Positions 25,700 through 35,639 of a stretch of 64,000 nucleotides of DNA are shown one piece after another. The position numbers were made by a program, and so were the translations under genes. Origin of the DNA: Gammaproteobacteria bacterium HGW-Gammaproteobacteria-3 (GTDB lineage Bacteria; Pseudomonadota; Gammaproteobacteria; Methylococcales; Methylomonadaceae); contig PGZD01000001.1 of assembly GCA_002843155.1 (NCBI GenBank), positions 1 to 64,000 of the forward strand, read 5' to 3'. Positions within the stretch are counted from its first letter, which is position 1. Each line of letters begins with the position of its first letter. The notes below the pieces were generated by a model. That model was not told the DNA's origin and did no database searches. It saw only the letters and a program-made list of their open reading frames with translations.

Positions 25700-26542
25700 A
25701 TGATAGAATCCATGTTCTTAGAAGTTGCAGACATCACTGTTCCGTTTTGGTTACCGCCATTGGTAGCCTTCGGCATATCATTCTTCACCTCGATGGTCGG
25801 GGTATCTGGCTCATTCTTGTTGCTCCCATTCCAGATGAGTGTGCTTGGGTATGTTAGTCCTTCGGTATCGGCGACCAATCTTGTATTCAATTTAGTGGCC
25901 ATTCCTGGCGGCATATGGCATTACGCCCGTATTAAACGTATGGACTGGCCGCTCGCCTGGACTATTGCCACAGGCACTTTGCCAGGCCTGTTGGTGGGTT
26001 GGTGGTTACGTGTGCATTGGCTACTGGACGCACGCACTTTTAAACTGTTTGTCGGCGTCATTCTGCTTGGGTTGGCAATCCGTTTGCTCGGGAATAAAAG
26101 CGCCTTTGCCAGGGGCGAAATAGGGGTATCTATTTCTGGCAATAGCGGGAATACGATACCTATTTTCTTAGTTGCACTGATTATCGGTGTCATTGGTGGA
26201 GCCTATGGTATTGGTGGCGGCTCCATCATGGCGCCAGTGCTCATAGCAGTGTTTAGCCTTCCGGTATATGAAGTTGCGGGGGCAGCACTCTTGGGTACGT
26301 TTGTGACATCCGTTGTAGGTGTGGCGCTCTATCAATTTCTGCCTGCACCGCCTGGTATCAATACAAGACCTGACTGGACGTTGGGTATTCTGTTCGGGCT
26401 GGGCGGTGTAGTGGGTATGTATATGGGCGCGCAAGCACAGAAACATTTCTCGCACCGTTCGCTTGAACTGGGAATTTCGATTGTGTTGGTACTGGTAGCC
26501 GGCGGATATGCGGTTGAATATGTACTTGGTTCAATTCTCTAA
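25700..26542 (+). CDS. TSUP-family (TauE/SafE-like) membrane transporter
   Basis: 280 residues with about eight hydrophobic segments in two related halves. Family motifs are visible: GVSGSFLLLPFQMSVLGY in the first half and GGAYGIGGGSIMAPVL in the second, the paired glycine-rich loops of sulfite exporter TauE/SafE proteins. The family moves sulfur-containing or other organic anions; some members are linked to metals. The substrate cannot be deduced. It precedes the HupE-like and TonB-receptor genes on the same strand, but with a 266-bp gap. Confidence 0.8.
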   Translation: MIESMFLEVADITVPFWLPPLVAFGISFFTSMVGVSGSFLLLPFQMSVLGYVSPSVSATNLVFNLVAIPGGIWHYARIKRMDWPLAWTIATGTLPGLLVGWWLRVHWLLDARTFKLFVGVILLGLAIRLLGNKSAFARGEIGVSISGNSGNTIPIFLVALIIGVIGGAYGIGGGSIMAPVLIAVFSLPVYEVAGAALLGTFVTSVVGVALYQFLPAPPGINTRPDWTLGILFGLGGVVGMYMGAQAQKHFSHRSLELGISIVLVLVAGGYAVEYVLGSIL

Positions 26543-26808
26543 ATCAGGTTTTGATACGGTTGTTTTATTGACGACCGAGGTTCTTTCTGGTTGAAAATGG
26601 CGTGATTTTGCCGGGCCTCTATAATTAAACTATGTTAACTGCCGTGTTTTTAGTGTGCTCTCAACTGACATTGGCTTTATAATCGCCTCATAACCTTCGG
26701 ATAAGTTGCCTAGTCAGGTTTACCGAACTTCCAACGATGGAATAACAGCCAAGCGTTCAATCTTTTTAAACAAGTTCTATACCTTATTATTTTTATTGTA
26801 ACCCTTTG

Positions 26809-28245
26809 ATGCAGCCTAACCGATCCAATCAGCAATCAGATTCAAGACACAATCGGCGTCTATTGCTCTCTTTTGGATTGCCGTTTTTGTTGGTAGTCAT
26901 TTTTGCAGGCTTCCAATTTATCGATTTAGACAGCATCGGTTGGAGTCACGGCTTTAGTCATCCGCTATCTGGCTGGGATCATCTTGTCACTATGTTGGCC
27001 GTCGGCATCTGGGCGGCCCAATTGCGTGGACAGGCTGTTTGGATGTTGCCGCTTGCATTTGTTGGGGTCATGAGTTTAGGGGGGCTTGCCGGCGCAGCAG
27101 GCTTGGCCATTCCCAGCGTGGAAGGCATCATCCTGTTATCTTGCGCGGTTTTCGGTGTATTAATTACCCGTAAAATCCGTTTTAGCGCCAAGATCAATGT
27201 CATGATTGTGGCGTTTTTTGCTTTCTTCCATGGCTTTGCCCATGGTCAGGAAATTTCCACATCTGCCAGTCTGATTTCTTATACCTTGGGTTTTATGCTG
27301 GCAACGCTGCTGCTGCACGGTGCCGGTATCTTAGTTGCAAAGTTAGTTGTATTTTGCATTAGCTGTTTGCTGACGATTATATTTTCCAATGCAGCTCTGG
27401 CCAAAACGACTGAATCGATTGTTGGCAACAACGCTATAGACACAGTGTTTGCTCAGGATGCGGAATTCACCAAAATAACACCTTTTTGGATAGAAGCGGA
27501 TCAAGCTGGGTATGCGCAGTATTGCTTTGTTTTCGCTGAGGATAAACGGTGTTCTGAAGATTTTTCTAGGTATGGTGCTGGGGTTAACGATCCCTCAAGT
27601 AGCAAGCTTGTTAGCCTTGGCTTCGTTGATTTCGTGAGAACACCCGTTAAAAATGATAGTCGAAGTGTTACGGTAGACAGCAATTGCGATGGTTTGATTT
27701 TCAAACAACCCGCTTTGCAAAGGCTAGATAACTGGTTGGACAAGTGGCTATTTAATCCCGATTACATAAATCATAGTGCTTTGGATTTCAAACACTATTA
27801 CCCCGATATTAACCATACACCTGGTAAACGGTTGCTAAGCAACGGCGTTGGTCTTACCTCGCCACCGGTTGCGCTCCCCAATGTTTTAGCACATCAAGCT
27901 TCTTCCAATCTTCGCAAGACCCCGATTTCATCCGTTGAAGACTCTTATCTTCAATCGATCTTTGCCAAATCTGATACCGGCAATTTCACTACCCAAACGA
28001 TCAAACACACTAGGCACGATTGCGCCTTTCGTAATCTGCGCGAGACCATGCAAAGCACGGTCACGACCGTTTGTTTTCAGAACAATTTCTTTTCTAATTT
28101 AACGCTTATCGACAAATCACGTCGTTCAAGCGGCGCCGCTATTGGTGTTATCTCCCGATTTCATTTGCTTTTTGCAAGTCAAAAAAGCTTGCCATTGGCA
28201 ATGAGAAAAACATGGCCCGTTAAGGCCTATCCCATTCTGACATAA
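26809..28245 (+). CDS. HupE/UreJ-like membrane protein with long exported C-terminal extension
   Basis: 478 residues from the ATG at 26809; a TTG directly before it is the only alternative. Residues about 20-180 are HupE/UreJ-like: membrane helices with HPLSGWDHLVTMLAVG and the second motif FFHGFAHGQE, the His motifs associated with nickel/cobalt permeases. At about 184-206 the sequence turns into what looks like a signal peptide (VFCISCLLTIIFSNAALA), followed by about 270 residues unlike HupE, with several cysteines and no motif I recognise. Normal HupE proteins are near 200 residues. The TonB receptor starts 38 bp downstream, suggesting a metal or metal-complex uptake operon. Confidence 0.7.
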   Translation: MQPNRSNQQSDSRHNRRLLLSFGLPFLLVVIFAGFQFIDLDSIGWSHGFSHPLSGWDHLVTMLAVGIWAAQLRGQAVWMLPLAFVGVMSLGGLAGAAGLAIPSVEGIILLSCAVFGVLITRKIRFSAKINVMIVAFFAFFHGFAHGQEISTSASLISYTLGFMLATLLLHGAGILVAKLVVFCISCLLTIIFSNAALAKTTESIVGNNAIDTVFAQDAEFTKITPFWIEADQAGYAQYCFVFAEDKRCSEDFSRYGAGVNDPSSSKLVSLGFVDFVRTPVKNDSRSVTVDSNCDGLIFKQPALQRLDNWLDKWLFNPDYINHSALDFKHYYPDINHTPGKRLLSNGVGLTSPPVALPNVLAHQASSNLRKTPISSVEDSYLQSIFAKSDTGNFTTQTIKHTRHDCAFRNLRETMQSTVTTVCFQNNFFSNLTLIDKSRRSSGAAIGVISRFHLLFASQKSLPLAMRKTWPVKAYPILT

Positions 28246-28283
28246 CAATAAAAATCAATCCGACATCGTTTAAGAGAAAACCT

Positions 28284-30476
28284 ATGAGCCTTTACAGCAC
28301 AATAATAAAAAAGAAACCTTTGATCATCGGCCTTGAAATCGTCTTGGGCTTAAGTTGCACCGGACTTCAAGCGGCACCGAATACGGATGTAACCGAAGTG
28401 CTGGAGCAAGCCGATCAAATTGAAACCGAAGACAAAGCGGCCAAGAGCAACACATCAAAAAAAGCTAAATCCGCTGCCAAGCAAGAAAAAGTGGAAGAAT
28501 TGGAAACTGTCGAGGTTGAGGATTTTGGGCGATCAAGAGACTTAGTCGGTATCGCCGAAAGTGCCTCGCAAGGTCATGTCGGACAAGAACAGCTTAAATA
28601 CCGCCCAATCAGTCGTCCTGGCGAGATATTAGAAACCGTACCTGGCCTGATTGCGTCGCAACACAGTGGCGAAGGTAAAGCCAATCAGTATTACTTACGC
28701 GGTTTCAACCTTGATCACGGTACCGACTTCTTAACCCAAATCGATGGCGTTCCGGTTAATTTAACCACGCATGGACACGGTCAAGGTTGGACGGATACCA
28801 ACTTTCTGATCCCCGAATTAATCAAAACGGTTAATTATCAGAAAGGGAACTACTATGCAGAAAATGGGGACTTTTCTAGTGCAGGTGCCGCGAATATTCA
28901 ATACTTCGATGATATGCCCGATACGTTGGTGAAATTTACCGGCGGCATGTTTGACTACTATCGTGGATTGGCTACCGGTTCCCATAAATTGGGTGATGGA
29001 AATCTGCTGTACGCGGGTGAAATCGTCAACAACGGTGGACCGTGGACAGTCAGTAACGATTATCAGAAATATAATGGTGTACTTCGTTATAGCGAAGAGC
29101 ATGGCGAAACCGGCTGGAATGTCACCGCCATGGCCTATAAAGCAGATTGGAATGCCACTGACCAAATCGCAAAGCGTGCTGTCACTTCAGGGCTTATCGG
29201 CCGTTTTGATGCTCTCGATCCCACCGATGGTGGAGCGAGTGAACGTTACAGCCTGACAGCCGAATGGCACCGCAATACCAATACCAGTGCAACAAAGTTC
29301 ATGGCTTACGGGCTTTATTCGACGCTTAATTTATTCTCGAACTTCACGTATTTCCTGAATGATCCGGTTAATGGCGATCAATTCAACCAGCCGGATCAAC
29401 GCTGGCAGACTGGGTTCAAGGCCAGTCATACCATTTATCACAAGCTTGCAGGTGCCGAGTCGGAAAGCACTTTTGGTTTACAAGTGCGCAACGATAACAT
29501 CGATAATGGCTTGTATTTGACCAAAGCGCGGCAACGCCTATCGACGGTACGTCAAGATTCCGTATGGGTTACCAGTGCCAGTCCCTATGCCGAAAATAAA
29601 ACACGTTGGAATGATTGGTTTCGGACTACGCTTGGGGTGCGCTTCGATGGCTTCCGCTTCGATGTTACCAACAGTAATATCGCCGCCAATCAAGGCGAAC
29701 GTTACGATGGGTTAGTGAGTCCTAAATTGGGCATGGTTTTTGGACCATGGGCTGATACCGAGTTTTACTTGAACGGTGGCTTGGGTTACCACAGTAATGA
29801 TGGACGCGGTGTTAATACCCGCATCGATCCCAGTACACGCGAAAATGTGAAATCCGCCGTACCGCTTGCACGAACCTACGGCTCAGAAATCGGTACTCGA
29901 ACTACTTGGATAAAAGGCTTGCAGAGTACATTAGCCATCTGGTGGCTGGATATTGATTCTGAATTGCTGTTCTCGGGTGACGCAGGAACCACTGAACCTA
30001 GTCGGCCCAGTCGCCGTTACGGTTTGGAATTTGCCAACTACTATTCACCGACCGATTGGTTAACACTTGATGCCGATTTTAGTTATTCAAAATCGCGCTT
30101 TAGGGGTAATGATCCAGCAGGCAACTACATTCCGGGTTCCATTGAAACCGTCATCGCGACCGGTGCTACGGTCCATGATTTCTACGGTTTCTTTGGCGGA
30201 CCAAGACTGCGTTACTTCGGGCCTCGCTCCCTGATTGAGGATAATAGTGTGCGGTCAAAACCGACCATCATGCTCTCGGCTATGCTGGGCTACGAATTCA
30301 ATAAAACCTGGACTTTACAAGCGGAAATGTTCAATTTGCTCAATCGTACAGACAGTGCGATTGACTATTACTACACTTCACGCCTGCCTGGTGAAGACCT
30401 GGCAGGTGTGAATGACATCCACTTTCACCCGGTTGAGCCGGTCAATTTCCGTATGACATTGTCGGCAAAATTTTGA
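28284..30476 (+). CDS. TonB-dependent outer-membrane receptor
   Basis: 730 residues: signal peptide ending LQAA, a Lys-rich linker, a TonB-box-like stretch (ETVEVED), a plug domain (GEILETVPGLIASQHSGEGKA, YLRGFNLDHGTDFL, DGVPVN) and a 22-stranded barrel ending in the C-terminal Phe (MTLSAKF). Such receptors import metal chelates, cobalamin or other scarce ligands with energy from TonB. The ligand is unknown; the adjacent HupE-like gene points to a metal such as nickel, cobalt or copper. I found no cobalamin riboswitch-like structure upstream. Confidence 0.85.
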   Translation: MSLYSTIIKKKPLIIGLEIVLGLSCTGLQAAPNTDVTEVLEQADQIETEDKAAKSNTSKKAKSAAKQEKVEELETVEVEDFGRSRDLVGIAESASQGHVGQEQLKYRPISRPGEILETVPGLIASQHSGEGKANQYYLRGFNLDHGTDFLTQIDGVPVNLTTHGHGQGWTDTNFLIPELIKTVNYQKGNYYAENGDFSSAGAANIQYFDDMPDTLVKFTGGMFDYYRGLATGSHKLGDGNLLYAGEIVNNGGPWTVSNDYQKYNGVLRYSEEHGETGWNVTAMAYKADWNATDQIAKRAVTSGLIGRFDALDPTDGGASERYSLTAEWHRNTNTSATKFMAYGLYSTLNLFSNFTYFLNDPVNGDQFNQPDQRWQTGFKASHTIYHKLAGAESESTFGLQVRNDNIDNGLYLTKARQRLSTVRQDSVWVTSASPYAENKTRWNDWFRTTLGVRFDGFRFDVTNSNIAANQGERYDGLVSPKLGMVFGPWADTEFYLNGGLGYHSNDGRGVNTRIDPSTRENVKSAVPLARTYGSEIGTRTTWIKGLQSTLAIWWLDIDSELLFSGDAGTTEPSRPSRRYGLEFANYYSPTDWLTLDADFSYSKSRFRGNDPAGNYIPGSIETVIATGATVHDFYGFFGGPRLRYFGPRSLIEDNSVRSKPTIMLSAMLGYEFNKTWTLQAEMFNLLNRTDSAIDYYYTSRLPGEDLAGVNDIHFHPVEPVNFRMTLSAKF

Positions 30477-30479
30477 AGT

Positions 30480-30818
30480 CTTTATAGAAACAATCTCGAC
30501 GGTCCGGTTAAATGAAATAGCTGAACTATCCAGCAGTAGACGTATTGCCTCATAGGAAAAGATAACCGAAGGGGCAAAGTCGTTGCCTCACATTAGAGGT
30601 AACCTGGACTTGTGAAAAGATGAGTTTCAATTGTTGCTCAATGGCGCCCTTAAGAGCAAATGGATTGAGCTTGGCATGGTGTTCCCGAAGAGCCTGTTGG
30701 TGGATTTGGGGATATCAAGATGATCGAGAACCCTTTGGTAAGGCGTTTGTGGTACAGGGTATTTTTTGACGATTTTGGTGGCATCACGGTGTTTTTTGCT
30801 TCAGTTTAAGGCTGGTGA
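30480..30818. other. Region with probable insertion sequence debris
   Basis: No intact gene. On the minus strand short stretches such as HHAKLNPFALKGAIEQQL read like a transposase C-terminal part, but they are broken by stops and I cannot assign the family. Confidence 0.3.
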
Positions 30819-31027
30819 GCAATCGCGCCTCCACCGTCACGTGTATTGCCTACGGCGGCCCTGGCCGTCCCCGTCGCTCGAAGTCTTCGCTTCTCGCTCT
30901 CGGATGACTCGACACCGTTTCGCGAGGCCTTGCAGTTTTTCTGTTCGAAAAACCGCCCGGCGCTACGAATTCCAGGGGCTACTCGGCCTTCGCTCGCTAC
31001 CGCTTTGCTTTCCGAGCCTCGTAGCGT
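30819..31027 (+). repeat. Dispersed ~230-bp repeat, copy B
   Basis: Shares long blocks with 33196-33423: AGCAATCGCGCCT, GGCGGCCCTGGCCGTCC, CCGTTTCGCGA, CGAAAAACCGCCCGGCGCTA, TTCCAGGG and others in the same order. It ends against an IS3-type transposase remnant. It has no coding capacity. Confidence 0.75.
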
Positions 31028-31029
31028 CG

Positions 31030-31160
31030 GGGATTGGTAGCCCAATGTTAAGTTAAGTGAGATCGGCGGCCATTGTAAAAAACCAAATAATCGACCACGC
31101 TCAGTTTCGCTGCTTCTTGGGTTTTGAATTTTTCGTAGTTGAGTTGCTCATGCTTCTAAC
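31030..31160 (-). pseudogene. IS3-family transposase C-terminal remnant
   Basis: The minus strand reads NYEKFKTQEAAKLSVVDY, then LVFYNGRRSHL and, after a 5-bp duplication (TTAAC TTAAC) that shifts the frame, LGYQSP. This is the conserved end of IS3-type DDE transposases. The rest of the gene is missing, cut off by the group II intron on one side and the repeat on the other. Confidence 0.65.
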
Positions 31161-31225
31161 TGCGAAAAAATCCTTCGGTCGGCGGTCGAGTCAACCGAAG
31201 GGAACCGCCCCTTCAGTTGCTCACG

Positions 31226-31259
31226 GAACCGTACGTGAACCTCTCGATTCATACGGCTC
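31226..31259 (-). ncRNA. Group II intron domain V
   Basis: Exactly 34 nt; on the minus strand it starts GAGCCGTAT and ends GTACGGTTC, forming the hallmark domain V hairpin with a GAGA-type loop. It lies just past the reverse transcriptase frame, and domain VI-like sequence follows. Confidence 0.85.
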
Positions 31260-31262
31260 TTG

Positions 31263-32460
31263 TTATCCAGCCACCCAACACCAAACTCGCCAGTGAGCAA
31301 ATAATGTCGGACATTGTCGATATAGCTCCCGCAGCCATCGGCTGGCACGCCATTTCCGGCGCTGTAGCGATTTGAATTTCCGCCTTGCCCAGCTCAACAG
31401 TTTATCGTTGATATAGCTATAGATGGCCGACATCGCTGATTTTCTGAACTTTCCGTAATAGGGGATCCATCCCTGAACGATCGGATTAATCGCTTTTGCC
31501 AAATCAGCAATCCTTTGACTGTAGCCCGCTTTGATCAACGGGTGTCCTTTGAGCTTTGCTCTCATGGCTTTCAACGCTTTACGGCTGACGGCCGTTGAGA
31601 AGCTGACAAAGTGTCAAAGAACCAGCCGCTTCTATCGCGAGCCCTTCTGGGTCTGAATGTATATCCCAGAAAGTCAAAGCTCTGATTCGGATCTTGCCCG
31701 TCTCGGCTTGAGTCCTTGCAATACACAATCTTGGTTTTCTCCTGGCAAAGTTCCAGACCACACCGGATAAACCTTTGCCTGATTTGCCGCTCTACCATTT
31801 TCAACTGGGTTTCACTTCGACAGTGCACCACAATGTCATCGGCATAGCGTTCAAAATGGATACAAGGAAAGTGCTTCTTCATCCATTGGTCAAAGACCAG
31901 ATGCAAAAAGATATTAGCCAGCGACGGACTGATGACGCCACCTTGGGGCGTACCTTTCGCACGGCTGATCCTCTCTCCATTGGGCAGTATCACGTCGGCC
32001 TTTAACCAGCGTTCGATGTACAGCAACGTCCATTGGCAGTCGGTGTACTTGGCTACAGCTTTCATGACTAAGCCATGATCCAAGGCGTCGAAGAATCCCT
32101 TGATGTCCATATCCAGCACCCAATCATCCCGCCAACAGCGTTGCCGTGTTTGCGCAATAGCATCGAGCGCCGACTTTCCGTGGCGATAGCCATAGAAATC
32201 ATCATGAAAGTGTGGTTCCACAAGGAGTTCCAGCCGATTCTTGATAACCATTTGTGCAATTCGATCCGAGATAGTCGGTATACCCAATGGCATCAGCTTA
32301 CCGTTTGACTTGGGTATTTCGACACGACGTACCGGTGGCGGAAAGTAGCTGCCTGACGACAACCAATTCCATATTTTGTACAGATTGTTCTTTAAATCAG
32401 CCTCAAAATCCTTAATGGATTGCCCATCAATGCCGGCAGCACCCTTACATCTGCTTACTT
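31263..32460 (-). pseudogene. ltrA: Group II intron reverse transcriptase/maturase, frameshifted and 5'-truncated
   Basis: The frame from about 32460 carries the RT domain: GAAGIDGQSIKDFE, PLGIPTISDRIAQM, DMDIKGFFDALDH, GTPQGGVISP and the catalytic YADD. At about 31571 the frame shifts, and the maturase part (IADLAKAINPIVQGWIPYYGKFRKS, YINDKLLSWARRKF) continues in a second frame to 31263. The first 60 or so residues are missing: a stop interrupts just upstream of CKGAAGIDG. With domain V downstream this is a dead intron that cannot make its own protein. Confidence 0.85.
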
Positions 32461-33174
32461 CATACCTGACACATTAATCGTTGCCTTTTCCAACTGGTAG
32501 TCAACATTTTTTCGGACACACGGCTAAGCAGCGGCAATTCTAGCCAAAGGGCGATGTGGTTGATTTGTGCAACAACGCCGCTGATAGTCAAAAGTTGGCA
32601 ATCATTATCATCAATTTTGTAAATGGCTATGAACTTACCACAGGTTAACAAATCCGAATTATAGGGGGATAACCTGAAGAGCGGTCATGCAAGCAACGAT
32701 CACGAGTTTTTGGGACTGGCAACAGCACTTTGCCGATGAAAAAAGTTGTCTTCAAGCCATCATCAAACTCAGGTGGCCTGAAGGATTTTGCTGTCCACGC
32801 TGTGGCCATCAGAAAGGTTGATTGCTTCAGACACGGCATGTCTACGAATGTGCAGTTTGTCATCATCACACTTCGGTGACAGCCGGCACCTGTTTCATAA
32901 CACCAAACTGCCGCTTGTGAAGTGGTTTTGGAGTCTTTATTGGGTATCGTCGGACAAGGGGTAGTATCTCCGCTTTGCGGCTGACCAAACTCATTGGTGT
33001 TTCCTGGTTGACGGCTCAACGCATGTCGAGGAAGTTACGCACGGCCATGGGTGATCAGAATAATCTGTACAAACTAAGCGGCATTATCGAATTCGATGAT
33101 GCCTTTATCGGTGGTAAGCGTGCCGGTAAACGCGGGCGAGGCGCCGTCGGTGAGTGTCGGCTTCCGGCGGGAAA

Positions 33175-33202
33175 GATTGCTAGCCATCCTTGGCTAGCAA
33201 TC
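33175..33202. repeat. Perfect 11-bp inverted repeat at the edge of repeat copy A
   Basis: GATTGCTAGCC and GGCTAGCAATC separated by ATCCTT, at the start of the block inserted in the IS1595 transposase. Confidence 0.7.
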
Positions 33203-33423
33203 GCGCCTGCACCCGCCACGTGATTGCCTGCGGCGGCCCTGGCCGTCCGCGTCACCTCGGCTTTGACCCAGCAAGGGGTCAAAGCCTTGGCTCTCGCATG
33301 ACTCGTCGCCGTTTCGCGATGCCTTGCAGTTTTTTCTAGTCGAAAAACCGCCCGGCGCTACGGCTTCCAGGGACTACTCAACCTTCACTCGCTACCGCTT
33401 CGTTTCCAAGGTTTCGCAGCGCG
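33196..33423 (+). repeat. Dispersed ~230-bp repeat, copy A, inside the IS1595 transposase
   Basis: Homologous to 30819-31027. It interrupts the transposase between GKRGRGA and the KTAILVA segment, so the sequence moved after the IS arrived. It has an internal TTTTT/AAAAA stem but no reading frame. Confidence 0.75.
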
Positions 33424-34137
33424 GGTAAAACCGCTATTTTAGTGGCTTGCGAACACAATGACGGCAAGCCCGGTTTTGTGGCCATGAAGGTGGTTGAGCA
33501 GGTGACGCACGATAGTGTGAGAGCATTCGCCCAACAAACGCTTGCCCCAGGCCAAACCTTGCATACCGATGCGCTGGCTGCACTCAATGTGCTGGCCGAG
33601 GAACATCACCATATTGCCAAAGTAACCCCACCTGAAATGGCGAGTGAATGGTTACCTTGGGTTCATGTGGTCATCAGCAATCTTAAAAGCTATCTACTGG
33701 GTACTTACCATGGTGTGTCAGGCAACTATGTACAGGAATATCTCGACGAATTTTGCTATAGGTTGAATCGGCGATTTTGGGAAAACCAAATCCCTAATCG
33801 ATTACTCACGCTATGCGTCGCACATGAGCCGGTCTTTCTTCAACCTGCAGCTTGTTCATAGCCATTATTTTGTAAGCCATACATCACATTGCTCCAAGAG
33901 CAACAATTCTTCTGCTTCCTTGCTTCAATAGCGGCGATTTTTCCAATACATTGCCGCTAGCGCGGCATCAACAATAAAAATACAAAGAATTTATACTGAA
34001 TAAACAATTACTTACGAGTGGCATGAACTTTGCCTTGTAAGAGTTCAGGCGCAACGTATTTGTCTTTCTCCGAAACCTATTAGGGCAAACTTAACGGACG
34101 TAGCCAATATCTGAAAATATTTTAATTGGAGTTTCAA

Positions 34138-35504
34138 ATGAATAGAGAATTGTTTTCTCTCAAAAATTACCGGCGTATAAATTCATGGAGATTACGGAAG
34201 ATGTCGTTATTGGCGCTAGCGAGTACGGTGTCGCCTAGCGTATTGGCTCTGAATACCGGAACTGATCTGAATCTGTCTTTAAAACCAATTGCCGGTGGCA
34301 TGGCTGGTGCCGCTTATACTAAACCTCAAGAAGTTTCCGCCGCGTTGTTTGGTAATCCTGCCACCTTGACACAATTTAAAGGTTTCAATTTTGGTTTAGG
34401 AGCGGCCATTCTCGAACCTGAAGTGGACAATTATCAAAGTAACAACGGATTTACCAACCATTCCCGTAGTCTGGCCCAGAATTACATTGCGCCTGATATT
34501 GCTCTCAGTGGGGAAGTGTCGCCTGGTTTTGTGATTGGTGCCGGTGTTGCGGTTGATTCCGGTCTGGGCGCCGATTATCGTACGCAGCCAATCAATGGAG
34601 GGGCCGGACTCGGGCTGGGGGGGGGGGAGCTGGTGGCGCGGCTACATTGCCTTTGGATGTGGAATTGCTTTCATTTAGCGCCAATGTGGGGACTGCTTAT
34701 GAGTTGACACCCAAATTGTCATTAGGCGCTGCATTAACGGTAGGATTCGGTTTGGGCCAGTTCGGGACTGTGGGAAATACTACGGGACTTGGCGGTTTAT
34801 CAGGTGATTTTGGGGGGACAACGTCCAGCGTACATAATATTTCAGTTCGTGGCGCTTTCGGGGCAACTTATCAACTCACTCAGGATGTAAAGATAGGCGC
34901 CTCAGTAAAGACTCCTTTGGAATATAACTATCGTAACGTATTGTCGACCACAGTGGGCGGCGCTCAGGAATACCAAAGCGTAAAGGTAGAACAACCATTG
35001 GAAGCAACTTGGGGTATAGCAGCCAATCCGACCCCTAATTTGTTGTTAGAGGCGGACGTAGCATGGAAAAACTGGTCACAATCTTCGTTATATAAGGATG
35101 TCTATGACGATCAATTCCTGGCCATGTTTGGGGGCCAATATAATTTGGGGAATTGGCAATTTAGGACAGGCTACAGTTATGCTACGGAGGTGCTCCGTGA
35201 CGAGCCAAACGGTACGGTAGGAGGCTTTAAAGGGGTGGGGTCGCTTCCTCTTGATACCCGTGTCCCCGGTGTTCTTAATAACAACGATTTGGTTAAAGTC
35301 GTACAAACTACCTTAGCCCCGGTTGTTTGGCAACATACAGCGACGGCAGGCTTGGGATACGCTTTTTCACCCAAGTTTAGACTGGATGCGTTTGCGGCCT
35401 ATGCTTTTGAAGGTTCGGCAAGCCGCAGTACGCTGGCTTTGGGGGAGTATGCGGTTAACGTTAGCGAATGGGCGCTGGGTGCGGGAGCCAATTTCAAATT
35501 TTAA
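34138..35504 (+). pseudogene. FadL/TodX-type outer-membrane transport protein, out of frame at a G11 tract
   Basis: The frame from 34138 (GGAG at the right distance; an upstream TTG is ignored) encodes a signal peptide, LNLSLKPIAGGMAGAAYTKPQEVSAALFGNPATL and the first barrel strands typical of OMPP1/FadL/TodX channels for hydrophobic compounds. At a run of 11 G (34617-34627) it shifts and stops at 34707. The remaining barrel (LPLDVELLSFSANVGTAYEL to the C-terminal Phe, WALGAGANFKF) is open in the next frame to 35504. A tract of 9 or 12 G would restore one protein of about 455 residues. It is either phase-variable, a fixed frameshift, or a sequencing error in the homopolymer. Confidence 0.8.
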
Positions 35505-35639
35505 GTGATTGGCGCCGAATAATTCATTCCGGGATTATTCGGCAAAACTAATCTTCAGGTCAAATCCGTAGCAACCGTTTTGATATAGCACCTGGTCCAG
35601 TACGTCTTCATGTAAACCTAGTTTTAGAAAATCCCCAAT

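Larger units (their letters stand above)
32622..33866 (+). mobile_element. IS1595-family insertion sequence, degraded and interrupted
   Basis: Bounded by 13-bp inverted repeats AATGGCTATGAAC (32622-32634 and 33854-33866). The transposase frame begins at 32687 (MQATITSFWDWQQHF) with the zinc-ribbon CPRCGH and YECAVCHHHTSVTAGT. It has a stop after HQKG and shifts near 32880 and 32960, then runs LTKLIGVSWLTAQRMSRKLRTAMG to IIEFDDAFIGGKRAGKRGRGA. There a foreign ~270-bp block is inserted. The frame resumes at 33427 with AILVACEHNDG and continues to GTYHGVSGNYVQEYLDEFCYR. It cannot encode an active transposase. Confidence 0.85.

Noticed and set aside
26543-26808. Possible cobalamin or metal riboswitch before the HupE-TonB receptor genes
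   Set aside because: No conserved riboswitch core was recognisable; only weak promoter-like TATAAT motifs with poor -35 spacing.
30766-31296. Small frames of 64-96 codons around 30.8-31.3 kb
   Set aside because: They fall in the non-coding repeat and intron domain V/VI sequences.
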